A stretch of 64,000 bases of DNA from an uncultured Bradyrhizobium sp. (GTDB lineage Bacteria > Pseudomonadota > Alphaproteobacteria > Rhizobiales > Xanthobacteraceae), in assembly GCF_936943645.1 (NCBI RefSeq), contig NZ_CAKZJO010000055.1:62001-126000 (forward strand). The letters run 5' to 3'. Below are positions 44,100-53,036 of the stretch, one piece after another. A program made the translations under genes and the position numbers. Numbering within the stretch: position 1 is the stretch's first letter; each line of letters begins with the position of its first letter. The notes under the pieces were generated by a model. It saw only the letters and a program-made list of their open reading frames with translations, ran no database searches and was not told where the DNA came from.

Positions 44100-44456
44100 A
44101 TGAGCGACGCCGTGAAGCCTGATCGCCCCGACGCAAACCTCGTGCTCGAATTTGAATTCGATGCGCCGCCGGCAAAGGTGTGGCGCGCGGTGACCATTCC
44201 GGCTTTGCGTGAGCGCTGGCTGCCGGATTGCGACCTTGCCGGCGTCGAGCCGGAATCAACGATCGTAAACGAAGAGGTGCGCTACCGGCTGCGCGATTCC
44301 GAACCGCCGTTTCGCGAAAGCCATGTCATCTTCCGGCTCGAGCCGAACGAGGATGGCGGCACGCGCTTTCGTATCATCCAGCAGGCCTGCGATATCAGCG
44401 CAAAGCTGCCGCAGCCGGCCAACAGCAATTGCTGCCTGATGCGCGCAGCGGCCTAG
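44100..44456 (+). CDS. SRPBCC/AHSA1-like domain protein
   Basis: This 118-residue protein has an SRPBCC ligand-binding fold of the AHSA1 type. It contains LVLEFEFDAPPAKVWRAVTIPALRERWLPDCDLAG near 14-48, and EVRYRLRDSEPPFRESHVIFRLEPNEDGGTRFRIIQQ in the beta-sheet. Most AHSA1-like proteins are about 150 residues long, and the usual long C-terminal helix looks replaced by a short tail with NSNCCLMRAAA. It could be truncated or a shorter type. It follows an ArsR gene at a 12-base distance, the usual ArsR-AHSA1 pairing. The ligand is unknown. Confidence 0.8.
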   Translation: MSDAVKPDRPDANLVLEFEFDAPPAKVWRAVTIPALRERWLPDCDLAGVEPESTIVNEEVRYRLRDSEPPFRESHVIFRLEPNEDGGTRFRIIQQACDISAKLPQPANSNCCLMRAAA

Positions 44457-44498
44457 CACCAACAAAGACTTCATCACCTGCAGACATGGAGGTCGCCG

Positions 44499-45101
44499 AT
44501 GCGCGACATGCTTCAGCTCGTCCCTATGGTCGTCGAGCAATCCGCGCGCGGCGAGCGATCCTTCGACATCTACTCGCGCCTCTTGCGCGAACGCATCATC
44601 TTCCTCAACGGCGAGGTCAATGACGCGATGTCCGGGCTGGTCTGCGCACAGCTCTTGTTCCTGGAGGCGGAGAATCCGAACAGGCCGATCAACCTCTACA
44701 TCAACTCCTATGGCGGCGTGGTCACCTCTGGCCTTGCGATGTACGACACGATGCAGTTCATCAAGGCGCCGGTCCATACGCTGTGCATGGGCACCGCGCG
44801 CTCCATGGGCTCGTTTCTGCTGATGGCCGGCGAGCCCGGTCACCGCGCCGCGCTGCCCAATGCGAGCCTTCACGTGCATCAGCCGCTCGGCGGCTTCCAG
44901 GGCCAGGCGTCCGACATCCTGATCCATGCCAACGAGATGCAGGAAACCAAGCGGCGCATCACCCGGCTCTATGCGCAGCATTGCGGACGCACCGAGGAGG
45001 AGGTGGAGCGAACCCTGGACCGCGATCACTTCATGACCGCGCAGCAGGGGGTCGAGTGGGGCCTGGTCGACAGGGTCTTCGCGGAACGAGAGGCCGCCTG
45101 A
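44499..45101 (+). CDS. ClpP-like protease subunit with non-standard active-site loop
   Basis: This 200-residue protein is a ClpP homologue. The Ser of the triad is in [12 protein letters not shown] near residue 99, the His in [12 protein letters not shown] near 124, and the Asp in DRDHFM near 173. Most ClpP have SPGG in the oxyanion loop, but this one has INSYGG (near 68), and the Ser motif is TARSMG rather than QAASMG. It may be a specialised paralogue of the house-keeping ClpP, working in a mixed ring or with altered cleavage. It has no clpX or clpA beside it. GGAGG sits before the ATG. It follows the ArsR/SRPBCC pair on the same strand. Confidence 0.85.
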   Translation: MRDMLQLVPMVVEQSARGERSFDIYSRLLRERIIFLNGEVNDAMSGLVCAQLLFLEAENPNRPINLYINSYGGVVTSGLAMYDTMQFIKAPVHTLCMGTARSMGSFLLMAGEPGHRAALPNASLHVHQPLGGFQGQASDILIHANEMQETKRRITRLYAQHCGRTEEEVERTLDRDHFMTAQQGVEWGLVDRVFAEREAA

Positions 45102-45424
45102 CGATCCGGCGGCGGTCCCAACCGGGTGCTCTCCCAAGCGGCTCGTCTCGCCGGGCAGGTCAGCACTTACGCGCATCCAGTGGGCACAGGCCCCAGTGAC
45201 TTGATATTTCGCGGCGCGGCCAAGCCCTTCCAGAGCTTTCTCCTGTATCAAGATACCGTAACGCTGCCCGACACATGAGCAACATTGTGTCGGCAGCCTG
45301 TCCTGCCCGTGTTTTGAGCAGACCTGACCACGTTTTGAGCGCGACGGAATAGCGCACTGCAGCGCAATAGCCGTCGAACGCGAAAACCCCCGTTCTCATA
45401 GTCCGTTAGGCAACGCGCCCGATC
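45102..45424. other. Leader region of the second glnK-amtB pair without a gene
   Basis: The long space between clpP and glnK copy 2 has no convincing open frame. It carries two direct copies of GTTTTGAGC (45311-45319 and 45332-45340, 21 bases apart) and the imperfect palindrome AGCGCACTGCAGCGCA (45351-45366), which may be an NtrC-type enhancer. The sigma-54 promoter follows. Confidence 0.45.
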
Positions 45425-45440
45425 TGGCACGGCATTTGAT
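45425..45440 (+). promoter_or_regulatory. Sigma-54 promoter of the second glnK-amtB operon
   Basis: TGGCACG-GCAT-TTGAT matches the -24/-12 consensus TGGCACR-N4-TTGCW closely, with the standard 10 bases between GG and the -12 dinucleotide; GC is replaced by GA. It is about 105 bases upstream of the glnK ATG. This is the expected control of nitrogen-limitation genes by RpoN and NtrC. Confidence 0.7.
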
Positions 45441-45544
45441 TCTAAGGGTCCTGGCTGTGCCCGCGTAGTGAACTTCTCCCTCGTGGCGAACCAGTCGAGA
45501 ACGCCCGGCCATGTCCGGACCGGGCCCAAGCGGGGATAGGACCC

Positions 45545-45883
45545 ATGAAAATTGTTATGGCGATTATCAAGCCATTCAAGCTGGAAGAAGTCCGTGACGC
45601 CCTGACCGCCATCGGCGTTCATGGTCTCACGGTGACGGAAGTCAAGGGATATGGCCGCCAGAAAGGCCATACGGAAATCTATCGCGGCGCCGAATATGCC
45701 GTGAGCTTCCTGCCCAAGATCAAGATCGAGGTCGCTGTCGCCTCCGACCAGGTCGACAAGACCATCGACGCCATCACGTCTGCTGCGAAAACCGGACAGA
45801 TCGGCGACGGCAAGATCTTCGTCATCAACCTCGACCACGCAGTGCGCATCCGCACCGGCGAGGCCGATGCCGCGGCCCTTTGA
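45545..45883 (+). CDS. glnK: P-II family nitrogen regulatory protein, copy 2
   Basis: This 112-residue PII protein is about 80 percent like copy 1, by eye. The T-loop [20 protein letters not shown] with the Tyr at about 51 is unchanged, and the C-terminal GDGKIFVINLDHAVRIRTGEADAAAL resembles copy 1. Differences lie mainly in the middle (SFLPKIKIEVAVASDQVDKTIDAITS). It is transcribed from a sigma-54-type promoter, which copy 1 lacks. The amtB copy 2 follows 38 bases later, making this the canonical nitrogen-stress pair. Confidence 0.95.
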   Translation: MKIVMAIIKPFKLEEVRDALTAIGVHGLTVTEVKGYGRQKGHTEIYRGAEYAVSFLPKIKIEVAVASDQVDKTIDAITSAAKTGQIGDGKIFVINLDHAVRIRTGEADAAAL

Positions 45884-45920
45884 TTTCGCGCTCAACCTTA
45901 TCCAATCAGGAGTGAATAAT

Positions 45921-47369
45921 ATGACGTTCAAGCGTCCCTATGGCGCGGGATTGGCGGCTCTCGCAGCCGGCCTGTTCGCTGCGACCGCAGCCTACGCCGA
46001 GCCAACGGTCAACAAGGGAGACAACGCCTGGATGCTGACATCGACAGTGCTGGTGCTGTTGATGACGATCCCCGGCCTCGCGCTGTTCTATGGCGGCCTC
46101 GTCCGTTCCAAGAACATGCTCTCGGTGCTGATGCAGGTGTTCTACACCGTCTGCGTCGTCACCGTGATCTGGGCCGTGTACGGCTACAGTCTCGCCTTCA
46201 CCGGCGGCTCCGACTTCATCGGCGGCTTCTCCAAGGCCTTCATGATGGGCGTCACCACCGACTCGAAGGCGGCGACCTTCTCGGTCGACGCCAACATCTC
46301 GGAGCTCATCTACATGTGCTTCCAGATGACCTTCGCGGCGATCACGCCCGCCCTCATCGTCGGCGCCTTCGCCGAGCGCATGAAGTTCTCGGCGATCGCC
46401 CTGTTCATCCCGCTCTGGGTCACGCTGATCTACTTCCCGATCGCGCACATGGTCTGGTACTGGCCCGGCCCGGACATGATCCAGGACGCTGCCAAGGCTC
46501 TGGCTGCGGCTACTGATGCGGCGGCGAAGACCGCGGCGCAGGCCAAGCTCGACGAGATCAACGCCGACGCCGGCTGGATCTTCAAGAAGGGCGCGATCGA
46601 CTTCGCTGGCGGCACCGTGGTGCACATCAACGCCGGCATCGCAGGCCTCGTCGGCGCTCTGCTGATCGGCAAGCGCGTCGGCTACGGCAAGGAGCTGATG
46701 GCTCCGCACTCGCTGACGATGTCGATGATCGGCGCCTCGCTGCTCTGGGTCGGCTGGTTCGGCTTCAACGCCGGCTCCAACCTCGAAGCCAATGGCGGCG
46801 CTGCGCTTGCCATGACCAACTCCTTCGTCGCCACCGCAGCCGCCGCGCTGTCGTGGATGTTCGCGGAGTGGATCATCAAGGGTCATCCGTCGGTGCTCGG
46901 CGTCATCTCCGGCGCTGTCGCGGGTCTCGTGGCCGTCACCCCCGCCGCCGGCTTCTCCGGCGTGATGGGCGCGATCGTCCTCGGCCTCATCGTCGGCGTG
47001 GTCTGCCTGTTCTTCTGCACCGTCGTGAAGAACGCGCTCGGCTACGATGACAGCCTCGACGTGTTCGGCGTGCACTGCGTCGGCGGCATCGTCGGCGCCC
47101 TCGGCACCGGCATTCTCGTCAACCCCGCGCTCGGCGGCGCCGGCATCATCGACTACACCGCGATCCCGCCGAAGGTCGCCGACTACGACTTCGCGGCGCA
47201 GATGATGTCCCAGATCTGGGGCGTCGGCACCACGCTGGTGTGGTCGGGCATCGGTTCGGCGATCCTCTACAAGGTCGTCGACGTGATCGTCGGTCTGCGC
47301 ACCAATGTCGAGAGCGAGCGTGAAGGCCTCGACATCACCGAGCACACCGAGCGCGCCTACAACATGTAA
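45921..47369 (+). CDS. amtB: Ammonium transporter, copy 2, with enlarged periplasmic loop
   Basis: This 482-residue Amt-family channel has a signal-like N-terminus (AGLFAATAAYA) and the twin histidines in DFAGGTVVHINAG and DDSLDVFGVHCVGG. Compared with copy 1 it has a segment of about 40 extra residues (about 180-223) after YWPGPDM, rich in Ala, Asp and Lys (KALAAATDAAAKTAAQAKL), placed in a periplasmic loop before DFAGG. LFYGGLVRSKN near 55 is the family signature. The start at 45921 has GGAGTG nearby. The C-terminal tail ends in TERAYNM and is long enough to interact with GlnK. Confidence 0.95.
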   Translation: MTFKRPYGAGLAALAAGLFAATAAYAEPTVNKGDNAWMLTSTVLVLLMTIPGLALFYGGLVRSKNMLSVLMQVFYTVCVVTVIWAVYGYSLAFTGGSDFIGGFSKAFMMGVTTDSKAATFSVDANISELIYMCFQMTFAAITPALIVGAFAERMKFSAIALFIPLWVTLIYFPIAHMVWYWPGPDMIQDAAKALAAATDAAAKTAAQAKLDEINADAGWIFKKGAIDFAGGTVVHINAGIAGLVGALLIGKRVGYGKELMAPHSLTMSMIGASLLWVGWFGFNAGSNLEANGGAALAMTNSFVATAAAALSWMFAEWIIKGHPSVLGVISGAVAGLVAVTPAAGFSGVMGAIVLGLIVGVVCLFFCTVVKNALGYDDSLDVFGVHCVGGIVGALGTGILVNPALGGAGIIDYTAIPPKVADYDFAAQMMSQIWGVGTTLVWSGIGSAILYKVVDVIVGLRTNVESEREGLDITEHTERAYNM

Positions 47370-47450
47370 CTCCTCCCGGGCGCGGTCTCCTCGGAGATCG
47401 CGCCCAGAACTACGGTTCGGGCACATACCCGGCAATGCCCTGACCGTTGA

Positions 47451-47485
47451 GGGGCTCCAGCGCGAGCTGGAGCCCCTTTCTTTTT
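47451..47485 (+). terminator. Strong Rho-independent terminator after amtB copy 2
   Basis: A perfect 10-base stem GGGGCTCCAG and CTGGAGCCCC, with a 6-base loop, is followed by TTTCTTTTT. It is about 80 bases downstream of the amtB stop and is the clearest terminator in the window. Confidence 0.9.
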
Positions 47486-47571
47486 GCCGGATGCGGGAGA
47501 AGAAAAAGATTGCCATTCCGGGCCCGCAGCGCAGAAATATCGACCTCAAGAACAACAATCGGGAGGTCGTC

Positions 47572-47976
47572 ATGCGTTTGGAAGGCGGATGCTATTGCGG
47601 CGAAGTGCGCTACAAGGCCGAGGGCGACCCGATGATGCAGGCCCAGTGTCATTGCCGCGAGTGCCAGTACATCTCGGGCGGCGCGCCCAACACCTTCATC
47701 GCGATGCCGGTGGCCGGCTTCAGCTACACCAAGGGTCAGCCCAAGCAGTTCACCCGCAAGGACCTCGAACGCGCGGTCACGCGTGAATTCTGCGCCGAAT
47801 GCGGCACCCATCTGGTGACCAAGGTTCCGGGCCTGCCCGCCGTGGTCCTGAAGGTCGGCACGCTGGACGATCCGGCCCAGTTCCATCCGCAGATGGCGAT
47901 CTACACCTGCGACATGCAGGAATTTCATGCGATCCCCGCCGGCATGAAGACGTTCGAGAAGCTGCCGGGGCACTGA
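47572..47976 (+). CDS. GFA (glutathione-dependent formaldehyde-activating, CENP-V-like) family protein
   Basis: This 134-residue protein has the zinc-binding pattern of the GFA family: GGCYCGEVRY near residue 5, QCHCRECQYISGG near 25 and FCAECGTHLVTK near 76. The cysteines bind two zinc ions in the fold. Known members bind glutathione or related ligands, but most are uncharacterised. GGGAGG precedes the ATG. It stands alone between the strong terminator and the CtrA-boxed region, so it probably has its own promoter. Formaldehyde activation should not be assumed. Confidence 0.9.
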   Translation: MRLEGGCYCGEVRYKAEGDPMMQAQCHCRECQYISGGAPNTFIAMPVAGFSYTKGQPKQFTRKDLERAVTREFCAECGTHLVTKVPGLPAVVLKVGTLDDPAQFHPQMAIYTCDMQEFHAIPAGMKTFEKLPGH

Positions 47977-48108
47977 GGCCGCATGACGGTGCGTTCCCTC
48001 CTCCGCAAGCGGGGGAGGCCGCGGAACCAGGTCTAACCCCAATAGCCTCGCATCCCGTTGTTATTCGGGCTCAATATTCCTGCTCTGGACGGAGGCGGCG
48101 GTCGATGG

Positions 48109-48137
48109 TTAATCGCGTCTTAACCTCGCCCTATCTA
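48109..48137 (+). promoter_or_regulatory. CtrA box and promoter ahead of the aminotransferase-ftsK genes
   Basis: TTAA-N7-TTAAC (48109-48124) is a perfect full CtrA box and overlaps a -35 TTAATC. A TATCTA -10 is at 48132-48137 after a 17-base spacer. A CtrA box on the -35 is the usual activator position. The start of transcription would be near 48144. Confidence 0.65.
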
Positions 48138-48213
48138 TGGTGAACCGAACCGCTTTCCCGCCGGCGCCGTGCTGCGACCGGCCGTTCCAAGAGTACTGGC
48201 GCCCAGAATGGTC

Positions 48214-49422
48214 ATGACCGCTTCATCCCGTGCGCCGCAGGTCCGTGGAAGCTCCGATGGCGGACGCTCCCCCTTCGTCCGGCTGAACGAGCTGCTGGCG
48301 CCGCATCAGCCTGGCAAGCCCTTGATTTCGCTTGCAGTCGGCGAACCGCAGCATCCTGTGCCTGATTTCGTCGGCCCGGTGCTGGCCAAGCACATCGCCG
48401 ATTTCGGCCGCTACCCGATGAACCAGGGCACCGACCCGTTCCGCCAGGCCGCAAGCACCTGGCTGTCGTCGCGCTTCAAGCTGCCGCGGCCGATCGACCC
48501 CAAAGGCGAGATTCTCGTCCTCAACGGCAGCCGGGAGGGGCTCTTCCTCGCCGCAATCGCAGCCGCGCGCTATGTCGGCCCGCGCCCCGGCAAGCCCGCT
48601 ATCCTGATGCCGAACCCGTTCTATCCGGTGTACGGCGCCGGCGCCCTCGCCGCCGCGTGCGAGCCGGTCTATCTGCCGACCACGGTCGAGAACGGCTTCC
48701 TGCCCGACCTCGACGCGATCGACGAGGCGACGCTGGCGCGCACCGTGGCGTTCTATCTGGCCTCGCCGGCCAACCCGCAGGGCTCGGTCGCCTCGCGCGA
48801 TTACTTCACACGCCTGAAGAGCCTTGCCGACCACTACGGCTTCATGATCCTCAGCGACGAATGCTATTCGGAGATCTACACGCGCGAGGCACCGGGCAGC
48901 GCGCTCGAATGTGCCGGCCCTGATTTCACCCGCGTGGCCGCGTTCCAGTCGTTGTCGAAGCGCTCGAACCTGCCGGGCCTGCGCGTCGGCTTCGCCGCCG
49001 GCGACAAGACATTCATCGGCATGTTCCTCGAGCTGCGCAACATCGCAGCGCCCCAGGTGCCGGTGCCGCTCCAGCATGTCGCGACCTTCGCCTATGGCGA
49101 CGAAGCGCATGTCGAGGAGAACCGCAGGCTCTACCGGATCAAGTTCGATCTCGCCGACCAGATCATCGGCAATCGCTACGGCTATCGCCGGCCCGATGCC
49201 GGCTTCTGCGTCTGGCTCAACACGTCCGAGATCGGCGACGACGTGTCGGTGTGTCTGAAGCTCTTCAAGGAAGCAGGCGTGCGCGTGGTGCCCGGCAGCT
49301 TTTTGGCGCGGCAGCAGCCTGACGGATTCAATCCCGGTGCGGGCTATATTCGCCTCGCGCTGGTGCAGGATGGCGAGACCACGGCGCAGGCACTGCATCG
49401 CCTGGTCGAGACTCTGGGTTAG
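48214..49422 (+). CDS. DapC-like class I/II aminotransferase
   Basis: This protein of about 402 residues is a PLP enzyme of fold type I. SPANPQGS near 187 and SDECYSEIYT near 216 carry the conserved cofactor contacts. The Schiff-base Lys is in QSLSKRSNLPGLRVGFAAGD near 247, where the SKRSN-x-PGLR-x-GF form is typical of succinyl-diaminopimelate transaminases. It could provide lysine and peptidoglycan precursors. The start may be ATG 48208 or 48214. It is next to ftsK, with 15 bases between stop and start, and shares a CtrA-boxed promoter, so it is linked with division and wall growth. Confidence 0.82.
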   Translation: MTASSRAPQVRGSSDGGRSPFVRLNELLAPHQPGKPLISLAVGEPQHPVPDFVGPVLAKHIADFGRYPMNQGTDPFRQAASTWLSSRFKLPRPIDPKGEILVLNGSREGLFLAAIAAARYVGPRPGKPAILMPNPFYPVYGAGALAAACEPVYLPTTVENGFLPDLDAIDEATLARTVAFYLASPANPQGSVASRDYFTRLKSLADHYGFMILSDECYSEIYTREAPGSALECAGPDFTRVAAFQSLSKRSNLPGLRVGFAAGDKTFIGMFLELRNIAAPQVPVPLQHVATFAYGDEAHVEENRRLYRIKFDLADQIIGNRYGYRRPDAGFCVWLNTSEIGDDVSVCLKLFKEAGVRVVPGSFLARQQPDGFNPGAGYIRLALVQDGETTAQALHRLVETLG

Positions 49423-49437
49423 GCGGGGCCCGTGAGC

Positions 49438-51915
49438 ATGTCGGCAATCGAACGTGTCATTCCACTGGTCGGCCATCTGCCGCCGTCGATCCGCGAGGGT
49501 CTGGCGCGGCGCATGCGTGAGCTCAGCGGCCTCGGCCTGATCGCGCTGGCAGGCGTCGCCTCGGCCGCGCTGATGACCTGGTCGGTGCAGGACCCCAGCC
49601 TCAGCCATGCAACCTCGCGGCCGATCCGCAACATCCTCGGCTATGCTGGCGCGATCGGCGCCGACCTCGCGATGCAGATCCTCGGACTCGGCGCGATCAT
49701 GCTGGTCCTGACCGTCGCGGTCTGGGGCTGGCGCATGATGACGCATCGCCCGTTCGATCGCGAAGCGCTGCGGCTCGGTTCGTGGATTCTCTGCACGGTG
49801 ATCGCGGCGGGGTTCGTCAGTTGCTGGCCGCATGGCGGTGCATGGCCGCTGCCGACCGGCCTCGGCGGCGTGGTCGGCGATGCCCTCGTGCGCGCGCCCG
49901 CGGTGATTTTCGGACCCGCAGGCACGATCTATCGCATCGTGCTGGGCATGATCCTGTTTGCCGCGATGACGGCGACCTTCCTGATGGCCTGCGGCCTCGG
50001 CGCGCGCGAGCATGACGAACTCCCTGATATCGAGGAGGACGACAAGCCGCTCGACGAAGACGAGGAGAGTGATCGCGGCTCGGTGTCGCTGGGCTGGCTG
50101 TTCCATGCGCTGATGAGCACGAAGGCACGGCTGATCTGGCTGTGTGGCGCCGCCTACCGCTCGCTGGTTTCGAGCGGACCGAAGACCAAGGCCGCCAGCT
50201 TCAGCCGCCAGGAGCCGAATCTCGGCGGCGGCCGCGCCGCGCCTTCGATCTCGCCGCACGCCGAGGACGAAGACGAGGACTACGAGGATCAGCACGAGGA
50301 AGAGGACGAAGAGGCGGAGGAAGAGGAAGAGCCCGTCGCGCGCGCTCCGCGCAAGAAGGCGGCGCCGAAGGCTCCTGCCAAGAAATCCTCCGACAAGTTC
50401 GATCTGCCCTCCGTCTCCATGCTGGCCGCACCGAAGGCCGGCGATCGCCAGCCGCTCAGCAAGGCCGAGCTGGAAACCAATTCGCGTTCGCTCGAAGGTG
50501 TGCTGCAGGATTTCGGTGTGCGCGGCGAGATCGTGAAAGCCAATCCGGGCCCCGTGGTCACGCTGTACGAGCTCGAGCCCGCGCCCGGCATCAAGTCCTC
50601 GCGCGTGATCGGGCTTGCCGACGACATCGCGCGATCGATGAGTGCGCTGTCGGCGCGCGTCGCCGTCGTGCCCGGCCGCAACGCCATCGGCATCGAATTG
50701 CCGAATGCGCATCGCGAGAAGGTTTATCTGCGCGAGCTGCTGGTCGCGAAGGAAGCGACCGACACGGTCGCGAAGCTGCCGCTCTGCCTCGGCAAGACCA
50801 TCGGCGGCGATCCCGTCATCATCGACCTCGCCCGCACGCCGCACATGCTGATCGCCGGCACCACCGGCTCCGGCAAATCGGTCGCCATCAACACCATGAT
50901 CCTCAGCCTGGTCTATAGGCTGCGTCCGGACCAGTGCCGCCTCATCATGGTCGATCCCAAGATGCTCGAACTCTCCGTCTATGACGGCATTCCGCATCTG
51001 CTGACGCCCGTCGTGACCGACCCGAAGAAGGCGGTGGTCGCGCTGAAATGGGCCGTGCGCGAGATGGAAGAGCGCTACAAGAACATGGCCAAGCTCGGTG
51101 TCCGCAACATCGACGGCTACAACACGCGCCTGCTCGAGCTGAAGGCCAAGGGCGAAGAGCCGACGCGCACGGTGCACACCGGCTTCGACAAGGAAACCGG
51201 CAAGGCGATCTACGAGGAAGAGAAGCTCTCGCTCGATCCGCTGCCCTACATCGTCATCATCGTCGACGAAATGGCCGACCTGATGATGGTCGCCGGCAAG
51301 GACATCGAAGGCGCGGTGCAACGCCTCGCCCAGATGGCGCGCGCCGCCGGTCTGCACGTGATCCTCGCCACGCAGCGCCCGTCCGTCGACGTCATCACGG
51401 GCACCATCAAGGCGAACTTCCCGACCCGCATCGCCTTCCAGGTCACGTCCAAGATCGACAGCCGTACGATCCTGGGCGAGATGGGCGCCGAGCAGCTGCT
51501 CGGCCAGGGCGACATGCTCTATATGGCCGGCGGTGGCCGCATCAGCCGCGTGCACGGACCTTTTGCCTCCGACGAGGAAGTCGAGAAGGTGGTGCGTCAC
51601 CTCAAGACGCAGGGCCAGCCGGAATATCTCGAGGCGGTCACGGCCGAAGAGCCCAGCGAGGACGAGGACGGCGGCGCCGTGTTCGACGCCAGCGGCATGG
51701 GCGCAGACGGCGGCGGGGATCTCTTCCAGCAGGCCGTTGCGATCGTCAAACGCGACCGCAAGGCCTCGACCAGCTACATCCAGCGCCGCCTGCAGATCGG
51801 CTACAACCGCGCCGCATCGCTGATGGAACGCATGGAACTGGAAGGCATCGTCGGACCCGCCAACCACGCCGGCAAGCGCGAGATTCTGGTCGAGGAAGAA
51901 GACAGCCATATGTGA
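49438..51915 (+). CDS. ftsK: DNA translocase FtsK
   Basis: This 825-residue protein anchors at the division septum and pumps chromosome ends toward the dif site. The N-terminal part has four membrane helices (about 30-185). A long acidic linker follows, with runs such as [23 protein letters not shown] near 275-300 and a basic [13 protein letters not shown]. The motor has Walker A GTTGSGKS (near 481), Walker [15 protein letters not shown] and [24 protein letters not shown]. The C-terminal winged helix ([28 protein letters not shown]) binds KOPS. I prefer ATG 49438, 9 bases after the GGGG, over GTG 49432. The protein is shorter than the E. coli form, which has a much longer linker. Confidence 0.96.
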   Translation: MSAIERVIPLVGHLPPSIREGLARRMRELSGLGLIALAGVASAALMTWSVQDPSLSHATSRPIRNILGYAGAIGADLAMQILGLGAIMLVLTVAVWGWRMMTHRPFDREALRLGSWILCTVIAAGFVSCWPHGGAWPLPTGLGGVVGDALVRAPAVIFGPAGTIYRIVLGMILFAAMTATFLMACGLGAREHDELPDIEEDDKPLDEDEESDRGSVSLGWLFHALMSTKARLIWLCGAAYRSLVSSGPKTKAASFSRQEPNLGGGRAAPSISPHAEDEDEDYEDQHEEEDEEAEEEEEPVARAPRKKAAPKAPAKKSSDKFDLPSVSMLAAPKAGDRQPLSKAELETNSRSLEGVLQDFGVRGEIVKANPGPVVTLYELEPAPGIKSSRVIGLADDIARSMSALSARVAVVPGRNAIGIELPNAHREKVYLRELLVAKEATDTVAKLPLCLGKTIGGDPVIIDLARTPHMLIAGTTGSGKSVAINTMILSLVYRLRPDQCRLIMVDPKMLELSVYDGIPHLLTPVVTDPKKAVVALKWAVREMEERYKNMAKLGVRNIDGYNTRLLELKAKGEEPTRTVHTGFDKETGKAIYEEEKLSLDPLPYIVIIVDEMADLMMVAGKDIEGAVQRLAQMARAAGLHVILATQRPSVDVITGTIKANFPTRIAFQVTSKIDSRTILGEMGAEQLLGQGDMLYMAGGGRISRVHGPFASDEEVEKVVRHLKTQGQPEYLEAVTAEEPSEDEDGGAVFDASGMGADGGGDLFQQAVAIVKRDRKASTSYIQRRLQIGYNRAASLMERMELEGIVGPANHAGKREILVEEEDSHM

Positions 51916-52008
51916 GGCAGTCACCTCGACACATCATTTCACGCAAAATCGATATCTGCTTTTGCCCGAAATCACGCTAAAAGGCGCCTAGCCATACAGG
52001 ACGACGCG

Positions 52009-52824
52009 TTGATCAGACATCCGGACATTCGATTCGCTGCCACCATCGCTGCGCGAAGCGCGCGCGTGGCGGGCGTGCTGCTCGTCACCGCCGCGATGGT
52101 GACCGCCTCGTCCTTCGCGCAGAACGTCCCGGTGCCGAAGCCCGCACCGAAGGGCCGCGATGGTGCTCAAGCCGGAGGCGGCGGACCCACTGTCACCGGC
52201 GCGACGCAACCGCCGCCGAATCCGGTGATCCCGGATCCGCGCCGCAACGTGCCGAGCAGCATCTTCCAGACCTTCGATGCCAACCAGAAGGCACAAGCGG
52301 CCAAGGTCAGCGCCTATCTGTCCTCGCTGCAGACGCTGGTCGGAAATTTCGTTCAGGTCGGTCCCGACGGCAGCAAGACGCAGGGCGATTTCTACATCCA
52401 GAAGCCCGGCAAGGTGCGGTTCGAATATGACGCGCCGAGCCCGATCGACATCGTCGCCGACGGATCGTCGCTGGTCGTGCGCGACCGCAAGCTCGCGACG
52501 CAGGACGTCTATCCGCTGTCGCAGACGCCGCTGCGCTTCCTGCTGTCGGACCGCATCGATCTGATGAAGGACACCAACGTGGTTGGCGTCTCCGCCGACG
52601 ACGTCTTCGTCAGCGTCACCATCGAGGAGAAGCAGGCGCTGGTCGGCACCAGCCGTCTGCTGCTGATGTTCGGCGCCAAGGACGGCCAGCTGAAGCAATG
52701 GACCGTCACCGACCCGCAGGGCTACGACACCACGATCGCGGTCTACAATCTGGATTCGAGCAAGAAGCTCGATCCCGGCATGTTCAAGATCGACTTCACC
52801 AATTACGGCCCGGCGCCGGGATAG
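52009..52824 (+). CDS. lolA: Outer-membrane lipoprotein carrier protein LolA
   Basis: This 271-residue periplasmic protein has a signal peptide of about 37 residues (VAGVLLVTAAMVTASSFAQ). A long Pro-rich stretch follows before the LolA domain, which begins near FDANQKAQAAKVSAYLSSLQTLVGNFVQVGPDGSK. It includes GDFYIQKPGKVRFEYDAPSPIDIVADG, a typical LolA block. It shuttles lipoproteins from the LolCDE complex to LolB at the outer membrane. The start is TTG 52009 with AGGA 7 bases upstream. It lies about 90 bases after ftsK on the same strand, so it may share transcription. Confidence 0.88.
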   Translation: MIRHPDIRFAATIAARSARVAGVLLVTAAMVTASSFAQNVPVPKPAPKGRDGAQAGGGGPTVTGATQPPPNPVIPDPRRNVPSSIFQTFDANQKAQAAKVSAYLSSLQTLVGNFVQVGPDGSKTQGDFYIQKPGKVRFEYDAPSPIDIVADGSSLVVRDRKLATQDVYPLSQTPLRFLLSDRIDLMKDTNVVGVSADDVFVSVTIEEKQALVGTSRLLLMFGAKDGQLKQWTVTDPQGYDTTIAVYNLDSSKKLDPGMFKIDFTNYGPAPG

Positions 52825-52831
52825 GCGATCT

Positions 52832-52948
52832 CGTGTCCCGGACGAGCGCAGCGAAGCGGAGCGCAGAGCCGGGACCCAGTGTGCGGCGAGATGGGCCCCG
52901 GTTCAGCAGCGCATCACTGACGTGCTGCGCTGCGCCCGGGTCACGAGA
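52832..52948. repeat. Palindromic intergenic repeat between lolA and xth
   Basis: The arms start TCGTGTCCCGGACGAGCGC and end GCGCCCGGGTCACGAGA. The element also has inner partial repeats GCGCAGCGAAGCGGAGCGC. It resembles the other outer-arm sequences in the window, but lacks the CCATAACCACAGG core. Confidence 0.6.
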
Positions 52949-53036
52949 GACTTCGCTCTGGCATGCCTAAAAGACAGTGGGCACGGCGCTTTGCACCTTT
53001 GCCCGCCCTGCGAGAGCTTGCTAAGACGCATTTCCC

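Noticed and set aside
48223..51924. Minus-strand open frame of 1233 codons opposite the aminotransferase and ftsK
   Set aside because: It is antisense to two well-supported genes, and its translation is low-complexity. The real genes carry complete catalytic motifs.
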